Shown one piece after another: positions 46,261-58,969 of a stretch of DNA of 64,000 bases. The notes beneath the pieces are model-generated. The model did not search any database and was not told the DNA's origin. It saw only the letters and a program-made list of their open reading frames with translations. The position numbers and the translations under genes were made by a program. This stretch comes from Populus alba. Lineage: Eukaryota > Streptophyta > Magnoliopsida > Malpighiales > Salicaceae. Within the stretch, counting starts at the first letter, position 1, and the number at the start of each line of letters is the position of its first letter. The DNA lies in assembly GCF_005239225.2 (NCBI RefSeq), contig NC_133299.1, positions 11,350,967-11,414,966 of the forward strand. Reading direction: 5' to 3'.

Positions 46261-46979
46261 TAGATGCATGAACAACAAATTTTATTTTATCAACTCACTT
46301 TTAATGACCAAATTGTCCTTCAAAATTGGTCATAAATATTTTTTTTACCGAGTTTAATAATAGCAGCCATTTTACTTGTCCGAAGTTCCCTTCTATTCTA
46401 TATTTAATACAAATTAGATACGTAGAGGAGGTTCTAAGAAACTCATATTTCAACTTTTAGAGCTTGTGAAAGGATATTTGTATTCTATAGAAATTGCAGA
46501 CTTTCCACAATCAATCTTTTGATGTGGACGTTGGAACTCCTCTCATGTGCTGGTCAGAAGCCTAGGTAGTCTGCAAGTGCATGCATAGCTTCAAAGAACG
46601 GTGACGTTTACACAAAAACGAAGGGTGCAAGAAAGAAAGAAAGAAAGAACCGGATACATGGAGAGAGAGGAATCGGACATGTCTCTTTCGTGTTAGGTTT
46701 TGTTGAATATCCATCGGAATGCATGGAGACTTTCTATCCCCTGTGAGATAATTTTTAATTACATCAATAAAATGTATATATGCTACTATCTTGTTTCATA
46801 GTAATAATAATAATAAAAAAGGGGATAACTCATATGTTCATAATTAAGTTACCCAGGAAATTGGATCAACTCTTGGCTTCGTGATTTTGCATAAATGAGT
46901 TCAATTATTTTATCATTTAACATATAATAAAAAAGGCTTGGCTTTACTGTAGCAGCCATGAACAATGAAAAGACATGTA
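46261..46979. other. Intergenic sequence, no gene seen
   Basis: It has a short (GAAA)n run at 46629-46648 and an AAT run at 46802-46816. Nothing else is recognisable. Confidence 0.5.
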
Positions 46980-47420
46980 ATTCTTCACTTTTATCCTTAA
47001 AAGTTTTGAGGATTTTTTTTTACTTCAATTTTTATTTTTAATTTCATGATTTAATATTGAATTTATTTAGTATTGAACTTTATAATTTTTTTTTGTTTAT
47101 TTTTTATGGAGTTATCTTGATTTTATGACTTAACACACAAGTTTTATAGGTTACCCATGTAGATTCTAATAATATTTTTGTCTAACATAGAGTTGATTGG
47201 GAATCTGACTTTATAATTTTTTCAATTTGTTTTTTATGAAGTTATCTAGATCTTCTGACTTAAGTTTAGCAAGTTAACCCAAAGTTGACTCAGCTCATTT
47301 TTTTTTAATTTAATTCTTCAAAATTGAGTTGATTGAAAATTAAAATTTATAATTTCTTTACATTTTTTTTTTATATGGTTATCATTATTTTATAACTCGG
47401 GTCACGGGTTAAGCTAGATG
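46980..47420. repeat. Dispersed repeat with units of about 150 bp, related to 53620-54250
   Basis: Units of the form TTGANTTGATTGNNAATT, TTTATAATTTTTT, TTTTTATGNNGTTATC, TTTTGACTTNNGTNA, GGTTAACCC or GTTGACTC recur two to three times here and again at 53620-54010. I have the impression that such units are common in poplar, but this was not checked. Confidence 0.55.
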
Positions 47421-50400
47421 ACTTAGCTATAACAACACCACATAGATAATATGTGGTCACACATTAAAACCAATAGAATACCACTATAATAACATGGAAT
47501 GCTTTTAAAACCCTAGTTAATACATATCCACCTTCAGTTAATACATAGTACCTAATCTTTTGGTCGACCCCTTTTATAAAGCATAAACCCATAATGATGT
47601 TTCTTACACTAATACTAATAAGTAGCCCCAAACATAAAAGTCTCCACTCCAAGATCCTTTTTAATCATCCTTTAGAGGTCCAATAACATAATCAACAAGT
47701 AATCTTTGTCCACCCACATCTACATCAAAGATGTATACCCAACATCTTCCTTGTCTTTGTTTATACGGCCAACTATTATTCAACGACAACCTCCAAACCT
47801 GTGTCTAGTATAAGAAAATTGAAATCAAGCCCTCATTCTTTATGGCTGATCTATAATAACCATTTAGAGTCCCACTCATGTGGTTGACTCCTATAAATAA
47901 ATACGCAACCAACATGTCTTTTTAGTAACCTCAATTATAGCCCCACTCACGTGACTAGCTTCCATGATTATAACTCTTGCATATTTATCTTTAATACCTA
48001 TGTACAAGTTAAACCCCTCGTTGGAGTTAGCTTCCACACAACATTTCATTCATCATGACTATTATTACATATCAATCCTATCCCCCTCTCATGTGTTTGA
48101 CTACTATACCGCAACATAATTCTCATGATAAATATCACAATAACATTTTATCAATCGTTTACAAATGCATTACCACGCAACATGGAACTCATCGTTAATA
48201 TACTACTTAAAAAATTAAAAAGGATGATGTGACGAGCACCTACATGATTCCCTCACTAGTCTGATCTTGCTCACTTGGGTTCCATAACTGATGCCTCTCC
48301 TATATCACACAAATGTATGCATCAAGTACACTATTTAAATATTAAGTGTTTTCTTTTTAAAACTTTCAATAATCTAAGTACTTATTGCACATGAATTCTA
48401 TCCCTTACATTTTCACACCTTACGCATAAGATTTCCAACACTAAAACTTTTCTAATCATAATAATATCTTTCTGCAAACTAGTTATATGCACACATGTAT
48501 TATGTTTTCCTTAATTTTCACATTTTTATCACCCAACTTTCCCATGTTAATTAAGCTTTGGAGCTGCCCAAATTAGCCCCTTTACATCCTGCAACAAGGC
48601 TCATGACAGCCTTATTTTAGGCACTTTTAGCTATCAAAGAGTTTCTAACCTTTTCAAAATCAAGCTTACTACTTCAACCAATATTTTCACCTTCTTATGG
48701 TGTTAGAACAACCCCTAATTAATCACTTTTAGGGTTGCTACAATAGCCCCAAGTTTTGCACCTAAAAACCCTTTATTCAACCCTCGTTTCTCTCAAATTT
48801 AGGGTTGTCGTAAAAACTTCTATCTTTACCCTTGTTGGAGTGTTGAATCAACTATTAACACACATATTATAGCTATATTTGTAGCTATTGTTCATCCAAA
48901 ATAGATCACTATCTTAACCCCTAAATCTCACAGTACACTTTACACAATGTTTTTGAAATGTACAACTTCAAGCCTAAGAAACAATATCATCCAATCATAT
49001 ACAAAATAATACATTCAATGATCATGATCATTTGGACTAAAATTAATCCATTGGTTTTTTTTCCCAATATTTTTCTTCAATTCCCTTTGCTATTAATCAA
49101 TTTACATGTATTGTAATTTTTTTTAAAGTCATTCAAGATCATGAAATTCAAGAATCCAAGAACTTAATTCTTTCTTCCACATTACATGCAACAATCAAAT
49201 TCTCCATAATCAACTATCATTAAACATTAAAAATGAAAAAAATCCATACAACAATACACTCTCCTAAAGGTGCCCATTTTGGCCAAACCACCCATCCCTC
49301 TTTGCCCAAGGGATTTCCTTTTAAAATTTATGACAAGAATTCATTAAAGCATCACACACATTTGTAAAGGTTGTTAATTCCTAATGAGATACTTTTTCTC
49401 CTCAATCTACCTAACTCTAAAATCAAAAAATCAAGAAATTCAAGAATTCTTTAAACTTCATGCAATAAGTCGTGTTTATCACATTAATGAGGTTCATTCA
49501 ACAATAGTTGTTTATAAATTTAAATAAACAACCGTCACCCATACATAACCCTAATTGGTTGAACCTATCCCCCTCTTTTTCTAAAGATTTTTCTTCAATC
49601 TTAAATAACTCCTTATTTAATACTACCTTTTTCTACTTATTAACCAGCTTTCTCATTACTTTCTAGTTTCCCCAAATTCCTAACGTGAACCCTAAAATCA
49701 AAATTCGGATTTTTTCAATATATTTCTAGGGAATGAAAGTTATTTGATCCTACACCTTTTAAGTTGTATTAACATTATTAATTCATCAATATTTTCAAGA
49801 AAACACTTTCTCCCTGAATATTTCTTTTTGGTCGAATCCTTTACCCCTAGAATTCTTAGTGGTTTTCATTTTATTTTAAGCATATAACCATTTGATCATA
49901 ATACATCCTCATGTAATTTCATGCATTTAACAAGAAACAAGGTTTTCACAATACTAACATCCAAATCTCTAAAAATAAAAAATTTAAGAAACTTAATCTT
50001 TCATTAAGATTTCATGCATATAACTACATATATTTCATCAATGATGTTCCCTTAATATTAGTCATGCATAAATTTAAAAAAAAACACACACCAAAAAATC
50101 CTTGTCTTTGTCGAACCTCTCTAGAGTTTCTATCCAAAAATTTTCTTCAAGATTCTTGCTTAATTATACCAATTAATCCTTATCTTAAAGTTATACTATG
50201 TAATATTTGCAAAGAATACATTTTTTTTCTAATTTCTCATTAACCCTAGTTTTCACAAGAATTGAGATTTTGCTTTTTACCCCACAATCTAACATTGACA
50301 TATATTATTTGAGTTCAATAAACAATTTATCTTTTTTCTTGAACTCAATTGACACTCTTTTGAACAAGTTCTTAATCAAATCTTCTTTTCCCTTATGTTC

Positions 50401-50585
50401 TTGATATTTTTTAATTTTTTGTTTTTCTCTATTGTATTCCTTATTAGACATGTTTTCTTTCTTTCATTTTTTTTTATTTTTTATTTTATAAAAAAACAAT
50501 AAAAGCTTTCACTCCCACAATACCCTTTATACTTTTCTTTCAATCGCTCTTGACAATAGTTTTATCTAGATGTGAGAATTGGAGT
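47421..50585. other. 3.2 kb without a recognisable gene
   Basis: It is AT-rich with many C-containing phrases such as CCCACTCATGTGGTTGACTCC and CCCACTCACGTGACTAGC, and short imperfect repeats (CAAGATTCTTGCTT, TTTTCTTCAA followed by A/T) at 49060-50160. Only short frames are open. It might be old interior of an LTR element, since an LTR follows directly, but I found no coding trace. Confidence 0.45.
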
Positions 50586-50884
50586 TGTCGATACATGACA
50601 TCGGGCGACGACTCCACTTTTTGTTTAGTTAACAAAAAGATTTCTTTTTATTAGGGGAAATGAAGATTTTATTGGAGTCGCCATGTAGTAATATGAGGGA
50701 ACTAGAAATCCCAAATTAGACACTGGTCCTAGAGATTCGGGTACTGGGTTAGTTATGATTAAGGGAAGGTAGACACTACCCTTAAAACATCCTTTCAAGA
50801 GAAAGATTACCCTTACTTGTGTGTTTTTTATTTGTTTCAAATGATATTATCTTTTGAGCTTATTTGTAATTTGTTTCTTTTAAA

Positions 50885-51310
50885 GATGGTTAACGTCGGT
50901 CCCTAAAAATAGAAGACACGTCAAACAAATGACATCAGTCCCTAAAAATAGGAGATTCGTCTAAAATATCAACGTTTAACCCTAAAAAGGAGATTTACGT
51001 CTGAGTTACCAAAAGGAAATAATGGACATAATCCATATTTATTATAAATACCCTTGACATCGGTCCTTTTTTGTAAAAAGAGACGTGTTGACAAACAACG
51101 TTCATAGGAGATGCGTCAAAAAAATATGGATGACATCAATTCCTAAAAGTAAGTGACTCGTCTAAACTATTGACGTTTAACCCTAAAAAGGAGAAGTACG
51201 TCTAAGTTACCAAAATAAATTATGGACATAATCCATATTTGGTATTTAAACTTTTGACATCGGTCCTTTTCTATAAAAAGAGACATGTTGACAAATAATA
51301 TTCGTTTATA
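50885..51310. repeat. Tandem repeat of about 195 bp in the solo LTR
   Basis: AACGTTTAACCCTAAAAAGGAGA, ACGTCTNAGTTACCAAAA, TGGACATAATCCATATTT and TTGACATCGGTCCTTTT recur in order, about 195 bases apart. Smaller units around TCCCTAAAAATAGNAGA are nested within it. Confidence 0.75.
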
Positions 51311-52659
51311 AAACAAAAAATATTTTGATATCGTTGAGAAATGGGTATAACCATTCTTGAGAATTGGGCTTTGGACCAACGAACAATGACATGATAAGAT
51401 GAGTGTGGGACCCGCGTCGTTATTCCCTTTATATTTATTTTTTGTTTATTTTTGTTTTTTTACATGCAAGAAAATTTACAAATATTTAAATATAAAAAAT
51501 AAAATAAAAAACTGTTAGGAATCTCAAAAAATTACTTGAGTGCCACTGTATAAGTAAAAGACTGAAATACTCTTGAATTTCTCAAAAATTATGAAAATAC
51601 ACTGGTGGCGCATGTGGCTGACGCGCGGTTATGTTGGAGGAGGTTAAATTTTTTGGTGAGATTTCCAGCCAACCAATGGTCGATTCTGGTAGATCTGAGG
51701 TAGAGGATTCTGATGATGGTGGTTTCGACGGCTGTTGATGGTTGACGAGGGAGAATCATCGGTTTGAAGCTTTGATGGTCGACAAAGATTGCGGCCTTTT
51801 TCCGGCTAGATGAGGAGGCGAAAATGCTGAAAACAACCGGGGTTTTGCTTTATAGTAGGCTAGAAACCTTTTTGTGGTGGTTCAAAAACTTCAAACGGCC
51901 GGAAATGGGAGATCGGATGAGAGAGAGAGAATCACCGGCAAGAGGAGAGAGAGAGTCCGAGATTGTGCTACGGTGTGAACGCGTGCATGGTGTCCCCGTA
52001 CAACTGAAGGTTATGAGCCTTTGGATCGTGGATGAACTGATCCTTGGCTGTGATTGGCTTGATCTGCAAGTTGATCGGACAATCCGAATGAGCCTGAGCT
52101 TTGATCTGGTGTGGCGCGATACACCGAAAGCTCGGTGACATGACGTGGCACAACAGGATCAAATGACAGATTATTTCAAAGGTTGAGATGGATTTGGGTT
52201 TTAGTCTAGTGTGGTAAGCCCTATTGTATCATATTAAATCAAAAGTCCAGAACTAACACTATTAGATCCAACAGTTAGGATATTTTTGGTATTTTTCAAA
52301 TCGTTTTTTTAAAAAAAATATCTTACTCACATGAAGAAAAACTAAAAAAAATTTAAACAGTGATACTCTACTTTTCTTTCTTTCTTTTCTCTCTTCTTTC
52401 CCCTCTGCTATCGTGGCTATTTATAGCCAATGAGCAGGGGACAATGTATTTATTTCAAAGAAAAAAAATGTATTGTCGTAACTAACCCACCTTGCTATAA
52501 TAAATTCCTGTATTATTAATTTTGTTTTATTATATATAATAATAAATATTTATATGGGTAAAACTAAAAAACTTAAATCAGTATTAGAAAAAGCCTATTT
52601 CAACTGCTAAAAAAAATATTTTAATTACCGAAAATTGTATTGGAACACAAAAAAAAACA

Positions 52660-53220
52660 TTTGATGGGTATCAACCCAGTGAACCTGGTTTTGATCGAAA
52701 AATGATGGTTTTGACCCGAAACAGCCTGAAAACTCATTTTCTTACTCCGGTCGACATGGTTTGACCCGGTGGACTCAGTTTTGATAAAAAATAACGGTTT
52801 TGACCCGAAACGTCATGAAAACTCATTTTTTACCCTAGTCGACACGGTTTGACCCGTATTGACCCGGTGGACTCGGTTTTGATAAAAAATGACGGTTTTG
52901 ACTCGAAACGTCATGAAAACTCATTTTTTACCCTAATCAACATGGTTTGACTCGTATTAACTCGGTGAAATCTTTTTTTTTATGAAAAATGACAGTTTTG
53001 ACCGAAAATAACGGTTTTGACCTGAAACGTCATGAAAACTCATTTTTTTACCCTAGTCGACATGGTTTGATCCGTATTGATCCGGTGGACTTGGTTTTGA
53101 TAAAAAAATGATAGTTTTGACCGAAAATGATGGTTTTGACCGAAACGTCATGAAAAATCATTTTTTTACCTAGGTCGAACATGGTTTGACTCCGGTGAAA
53201 TCGGTTTTTATGGAAAGATG
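52660..53220. repeat. Tandem repeat of about 100-115 bp in the solo LTR
   Basis: About five copies contain GGTTTTGACCCGAAACGTCA, TGAAAACTCATTTTTTACCC, TCGACATGGTTTGACCCG and GGTGGACTCGGTTTTGAT. The last copies are shortened. On the minus strand they lie early in the LTR, upstream of where a promoter would be expected. Confidence 0.8.
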
Positions 53221-53352
53221 CGGTTGACTCGAGTAAAAATATATTTTGAATTTTAAACTTTTTTCTTATTTTTTTGGATTTTTATGTGAATAATAATAGA
53301 AATAAAATAACATGCAAGAAAATCTTAGTGAATAAAAAATTGGGTTATAACA

Positions 53353-54016
53353 GGAGCTACAAGTTTAAAACTTCTCCTTCACCCCTCTTAAAAACCACTA
53401 GCCTCGATCCTCTTTCTTTTTAAAATAGAGCTTACTTTTTTTAGTCTTTAAGTTTCCTATTTCCCAATTATGGTACTCCCCACCTAGGTCAATCTTAGTG
53501 TTCAACCCTAATCCCCTTTTTTAATACATTTTCACCCCTTTATTTTTTGTTTGGTTTTCTCTTCTTTTTTTAGTTAGGGGTTTTACGTTTTTTTTCCTTT
53601 TTTAATCTTTTTTTTTTCATTTTATCCTTCAATATTATGTTGACTGAGAATTAAACTACATAAATATTTTCGATTTACATTCTATAAGATTATCCTAATT
53701 TTTTGACTTCGGTCACAGGATTTATCAGTTGATTTGGGTGGTTCTTATGTCATTTTTATAATTGATAATTTCACCCTTCAACATTGAGTTGATTGGCAAT
53801 TGAGTTTCGTAATTTTTTTTTAATTTTCTTTTTATGGGGTTATCCCTATCTTTTGACTCATGTTTGGAAAATTAATCCGAGTTGATTTGACTTATTTTTT
53901 TAGTTGTATTTTATTTTCAATTTCATCATTCGGTATTGGGTTGATTGAGAATTATGTTTACTAATACTTTTTGTTATTTTTTTTCTATAGGGTTATCAGA
54001 GTCTCATGACATAGAT
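53353..54016. repeat. Dispersed repeat units like those at 46980-47420
   Basis: From about 53620: ATTATGTTGACTGAGAATTA, CATTGAGTTGATTGGCAATT, GGTATTGGGTTGATTGAGAA, each followed by a T-rich block and TATGGGGTTATC or similar. There are three degenerate copies at about 150-bp spacing. No gene is seen. Confidence 0.55.
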
Positions 54017-54020
54017 AGTT

Positions 54021-54042
54021 ATTATATATATATATATATATA
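54021..54042. repeat. (TA)n microsatellite
   Basis: A run of about 10 TA units. Confidence 0.9.
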
Positions 54043-55839
54043 GAATGTACCTATATAGGAAATATATATTATAGGCATACTCTTATATTGTAATATCAAC
54101 CATTATTATTGTATTTGCCCTACACATATATATAGGAAAGGATGGTTAACCAATAGGTCAAGCCACCTAATTATTCTCAACTATAGTGGTTTTGACAAGT
54201 TAACTTGAGTTAATCCGAGTTAATTTAATATGTTATCATTTCAATATTTTTTTAAAAATATTGTTTATTTTTTTTCCAAGTCAAACTAAATTTTTATTGA
54301 TTATTTGCATTGTCTTTAATTCTGTTAAGTTGACCATGTCACATGAGATCAATATAATATAGTTTTTTAAAAAATAAATACATTAACAACATCTAAATAT
54401 TTTTTTATGTTAAAAAAATAATTTGCGATGATATAGTACTCATTAATCAGGCATTGATCAATAACAATATATAAAAGTGCAATTAAAAAAATAATTCATA
54501 AATATATATTATCGTTATAATTTACCTCAATACCAACATGTAATCATATTTTGTGCGAGGCTAATCGTATGACAAGATGTGAGAAGAATACCTGATTTGG
54601 CTTTATCTTAGTGTTAATTTGGAATCAGAAGAGAAATAATAACAATACTCTTTTCTAGGATTTAGTAAATCAACATAACATTATAAACCCTAGGAATTAA
54701 TTTACTAAAATTTCATAACAAATACCTCCAAGCCTTTCTTAAACCATTTTGGCCGCCTTGTAGACAGTATTTGAGTACATGCCTATCCTTTGTCTCTCAT
54801 TCTCAAATACCTCCAAGCCTTTAATTTACCATTTTGCAAAAACAACTAATTTTAAAAAGGAGAAATGTCGACAGAAGGTTTCAACTAGTACGAAGTTTTG
54901 ACCAAGACGGCGGCGATACAGCTTCCAGTACGGCCACGCTGATCGATCCTTCTGAAACTCTGAAGTTCGTGGTATAATTTATTATTCATTCCAACTAATT
55001 CAATTGTAAAGTAACATCTAGCCCTACGTAATTTTGCACTCCACAACTTAAAAGTTTGGACGCAACTTGGCCTGATTTTTTCCCCGATCGATCTCTTTAC
55101 AATTTTGACATTGAGTGCATGCGTGCTTGTGACCCGCAACAAAACAATACTTTTGATTTAGCATCAGTTTTTTTTATATTAAAACTAAGTTATATTAAGT
55201 AAAGTCATCCACAAGGATGATGCATTATTCACACAAAAAAAATAAAATTTCTCTTAAAAATGATAATATAAGGAACACACTTACTAATTATATCTTTCAT
55301 TAATGGTGTTATTTGCTAAGTTTGGATGTAATTTTATTTATTTATTGAGTTCCTATATTTTCAACTTTATTAGCTTGTTTTTAGATATTATTGGTGTTTT
55401 AATTAACTAAATGAAGTGCTTCTATGGTAATATATATAGATTAGCCTATGATTGTTCTATTTTTTGTTTTTTGGTTTTTTATAAATTATTCCGCCCATAA
55501 TTAATAGGCATGCTATGTGTAAACGACATTGGGTTCCTTGTTTATCTATAAAATTTGATACTTTCACCTACAGCTATTTTGTGCCTCATTATTTCGAGTC
55601 TAGAAAAATGCCAAAAATAAAAAATAATGGTATTAAGAATACTTTCACCTACATATTATAGATAGAGGTCTTTATATTACGGGTTCAAATAAGTCCACCA
55701 CCAGTGGTAACTCTTCTGCTGAAGCTTTTGCATTGGCTGTAATTAGCAATTGCAAGTTCAACTAATTTATCATGAAAAAAATCAATGTGCCAAGTGGCTA
55801 GCAAATAATGGTATCAATTGCACGTTGGATGTTGTGTCT
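54043..55839. other. Intergenic sequence, no gene supported
   Basis: The minus-strand frame at 54885-55142 (85 codons) is the only stretch with higher GC and ordinary amino-acid composition. It shows no motif that I know and no splice context, so it is not called. Confidence 0.45.
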
Positions 55840-56150
55840 GTTGAGTGCTAAAAAATAATATAAATCATATCTTGAAACATTACAAAACTGTTTAAGTTAT
55901 TGGGTTAAGATAGTTGCCTGACATTATATCAGAGCCTTAATGACTGAACGATCACGAGTTTGAATCTCATTATCCCAATTTATATGATAAAAATTAAGCA
56001 CAATATAATATAGGCATGTGCAAGTTTCAAGCTCAAAAAGCTTTTACTTGAGAGGGGTGCTAGAGAATAATATAAATCATATCTTGGATCTCACCTAATA
56101 GCTTAAGTTATTGAGTTTAAATAATTCTTTGACACTAAACTTGACCTTTT
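55840..56150. repeat. Two copies of a retroelement-derived repeat
   Basis: GTGCTANAGAATAATATAAATCATATCTTG is present at about 55845 and 56058, each followed by CTTAAGTTATTGGGTT- or GAGTTT-like sequence and TTNNTTGACA. TATATCAGAGCC near 55925 resembles the TGGTATCAGAGC initiator-Met primer site of copia-type elements. I take it as a fragment of a copia or small TRIM-like element. Confidence 0.4.
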
Positions 56151-58170
56151 TTGTCATAGAAACAAAAGAAAGTGGGTAAATATTTTAGTTGAAGGTCATT
56201 AGACCTAGAAATTTGTTATTGAACCATCTTAATGGTTAGAAGACATACTAAAACTCTAATGATGATATCACAGGTTTCGTTAGAAAGATCTCAATGAAAG
56301 AATTGCAACGACACCAAAATAGATCACAAATAGTGAATGTAGTGGATTACACGAGCTGCTCAAAGATGACAGGGCTCACTTGCCTTTGGATGGATCATGT
56401 TGTCTATTCCGGTCATCATTGATGACTTTTCTTTGTATTATTGGATTCTTCTCATCAAGATTTTTATGATGGTACCATCTCTCTAAAGATAAATGAACCC
56501 TAATATATATGGCAATTTGTGTAGCCCAATCCGTTCATTGTTAATAACTTTATTTTGAGTTATTCAATTTTTTTCATCGAATTTTTTTGACTATATCAAT
56601 GGTGTGTTATCAAAGTTTAAGTTTGTTTGTAGAGTTTTTTTTTTATTTTTTTTCTCTCCACTCTCTCTTCACTTTTTATTTAAAATCTTATCATGTCCTC
56701 TTATAATTTGAAAGAGTTACTAATAATACTTATGGCTTTCTAAAATATCTATTTTTAAAAATATTTTTATATTGTATTATATTTTTACAAAAGAAAATGT
56801 GTGTTAAGAGTAAAAAAAAAAAAAAAAGACTCTCGTAGGAGCTCCCATGATGATGGTGACCTCTGATCCAACTAAGCAATTGGCATGATGATGTGACGAC
56901 ATGCCTGATATGGACACTTTGCATAGGGCATCAACTCAGGATATAATTAATGTCGTGTGTTAGTTTATGAATGGTTGCATATGCAATTACGCTTGCAGCT
57001 AGCCATCACCGTCCAAAATCTGTATGAGCCTGTGATCATGATCAATATTCATATGGTCATAGTGAAGAGGTGAGGGCCTCCATACATTGATGTGTTAACC
57101 GACTATCTCATCATCACTTTGAATAAAGATGTTCTTAAGAACATATTAATTGTTCATTTTTCTGGAAAATCTAACATTACAAAATCATAAGTTTAAGACA
57201 CGTGGAGAAAATTATGTGCCTCACCAACCGGCATTGTTTTTTTTTTAGGACAGCAAGCTACAAGTCACGGTGGGTGGATGCTCCTCTGGAGCAACCTTCC
57301 CCAGTTGAAGCTATATATTATTATATTTATAAAATTCGGTCATATTAGATCTGACTTGAATGGATTTTGTAAAATAAAAAAATTAAAATTGTAATTAACT
57401 CGGTTAAACTCAGTGATTATCAATAATCCTAGAACCCGTATGACTAGATATAATTTAGATAAGACCCAATTTATATAATAGTTTTTTTATATATGTGGTT
57501 GAAAAAAACACCGTTTCTCTTCACCTTCTTCCCCTGTATTCTTCCCCTGTTTCTTCAACAACAGTCTTTTCATCTTCTTTTCTGTTGAGGAAAAACTCAC
57601 TCTCCCCTTCTTCCCCTGTTCCTCTTCACCTTTCCCCTAATTTTCTTCTTTTCATCTCACTTGCTTTGCTCAGTGATAAAAAATCCTAACCCAGCAAGTC
57701 CAATCCCTCCACTCGCTCCCTCTAATCTCAACCACTTCGACTGCTTCAAAAGTAAATTACAACTTGATTAATTAAAGCTCTTTGCATGTGAATTGCGATC
57801 CTTTTCTTAATTACTTAATCTTTGTCAACTTTCAAGTGTTTTATTTGTATTTGTATTTCTATTTATGGAAAAACTGTGTGTTGATGTGGGCCATAATTTC
57901 CCTGATTTAAGTTTGAACAAACTATAGATAAGGGTAGAAAATATGTTTACTGATAAGCAGGAAAGAATTAAACTTCAATTTTCATGAACCTAGCGACTGC
58001 ATGCCCTGTTTGTATACTTAACACTCTTCTTCGCACCATTATAGGCTAATTTTCATAAACCAGGTGTTAGTTTCAATACCGGGAAAAACTAACTTCTTAG
58101 GCCTTTTACTAACATTTGTTTAATCACCAAGAAACTAATTTCTTCTTTTATGCATTAGTCTCATTATCGG
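56151..58170. other. Intergenic sequence, no gene seen
   Basis: It contains short frames only, such as 57495-57689 in a pyrimidine-rich stretch. No domain or repeat boundary is recognised. Confidence 0.5.
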
Positions 58171-58955
58171 TGTCGCACCCGACATCGCGGCGGCTCTAAA
58201 AATAATCTCGATGATGGAAAAAAAACAGATTTATGGCATCTGGTTCTTTTAAGGAAAAATATATTGTTTAAGGAGTCGCCACCTAGTATTATGGTTACTA
58301 GAAACACTAATTGATTAACAAAGATCTTATGATTCGGGACTGGTTACGCAAAAGGAAAGATATTATCATCACTTAAACTTTTTGCCTGAGGCAGACTGCA
58401 TTGCTGATTTTGTCTTAAATTATTAAACGTTTATTAGTTTATGTTATGATAATTTGCTTCTAATATTCCTAACTCTGGCGCCATTGAATATTCAACTACG
58501 GAGAATTCCAACTCTGGCGTTAGTAAATATAACATAGCTATAAATTTAGATTAATATTTTTTTTATTCCTAACTCTAACGCTAGTGAATAAACAAATAAA
58601 ATAAATTCATTTTATTACGCTTTCGCATATTTTTTATTTTTTCTAGCTAAATAAAATAAAATACAATGAATAAAAATAATATAAATTTAAACAAGTATTT
58701 TTGTTCCTAACTCTAGCGTCAGTGAATAAACCAATAAATTTATATTATTTTTATTGTTGAATACACATATTTTTTCTATTTTTCTAATTTTTAAAATTTT
58801 TTTGGTTGGGCCCAGCTCAGCCCAGATGGGCTGGGCTAGACCCAACCAGCCCGGCCAGGTCACTGGCCCAAGCCAGTGACTCGACTAGGCAACATGAAGC
58901 ACGCGTGAACTAAATCACGTGTGCATGAGCAGGTAAAGGAAGTGAATTAAAATGA
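58171..58955 (-). repeat. LTR fragment C of the gag-only family
   Basis: It starts TGTCGCACCCGACATCGCGG, like the start of LTR B, and follows LTRs A and B through GGAGTCGCCACCTAGTATTA, the TCTGGCGCCA and CTCTAGCGTCAGTGAATAAA blocks and the GC-rich island. It stops at about 58955, some 790 bases in, where the Athila-like copy 2 begins. A hairpin with 8-bp arms is at 58859-58866 and 58873-58880. The rest of the LTR is missing. Confidence 0.75.
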
Positions 58956-58969
58956 AAGCTCATTTATTT

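Larger units (their letters stand above)
50586..53352 (-). mobile_element. Solo LTR of 2767 bp related to the gag-only family
   Basis: On the plus strand it begins TGTCGATACATGACATCGGG and ends ATTGGGTTATAACA. Flanks are GGAGT (50581-50585) and GGAGC (53353-53357), a 5-bp target duplication with one mismatch. It shares TGTCG...GACATCGGGCG, TGGAGTCGCCA and the AAAAATTGGGTTAT(A/G)ACA end with LTRs A and B, but is otherwise different. The minus-strand reading begins TGTTATAACC. No partner LTR or interior is in the window. Confidence 0.75.

Noticed and set aside
54885..55142. 85-codon minus-strand frame with ordinary composition
   Set aside because: No recognisable motif, neighbouring exon or promoter. 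It could be part of a non-coding transcript, but nothing supports it.
55900..55990. tRNA or tRNA-derived SINE suggested by GAGTTTGAATCTC
   Set aside because: The box B-like phrase is imperfect and no cloverleaf can be folded by eye around it. A copia-type primer-site context explains it better.
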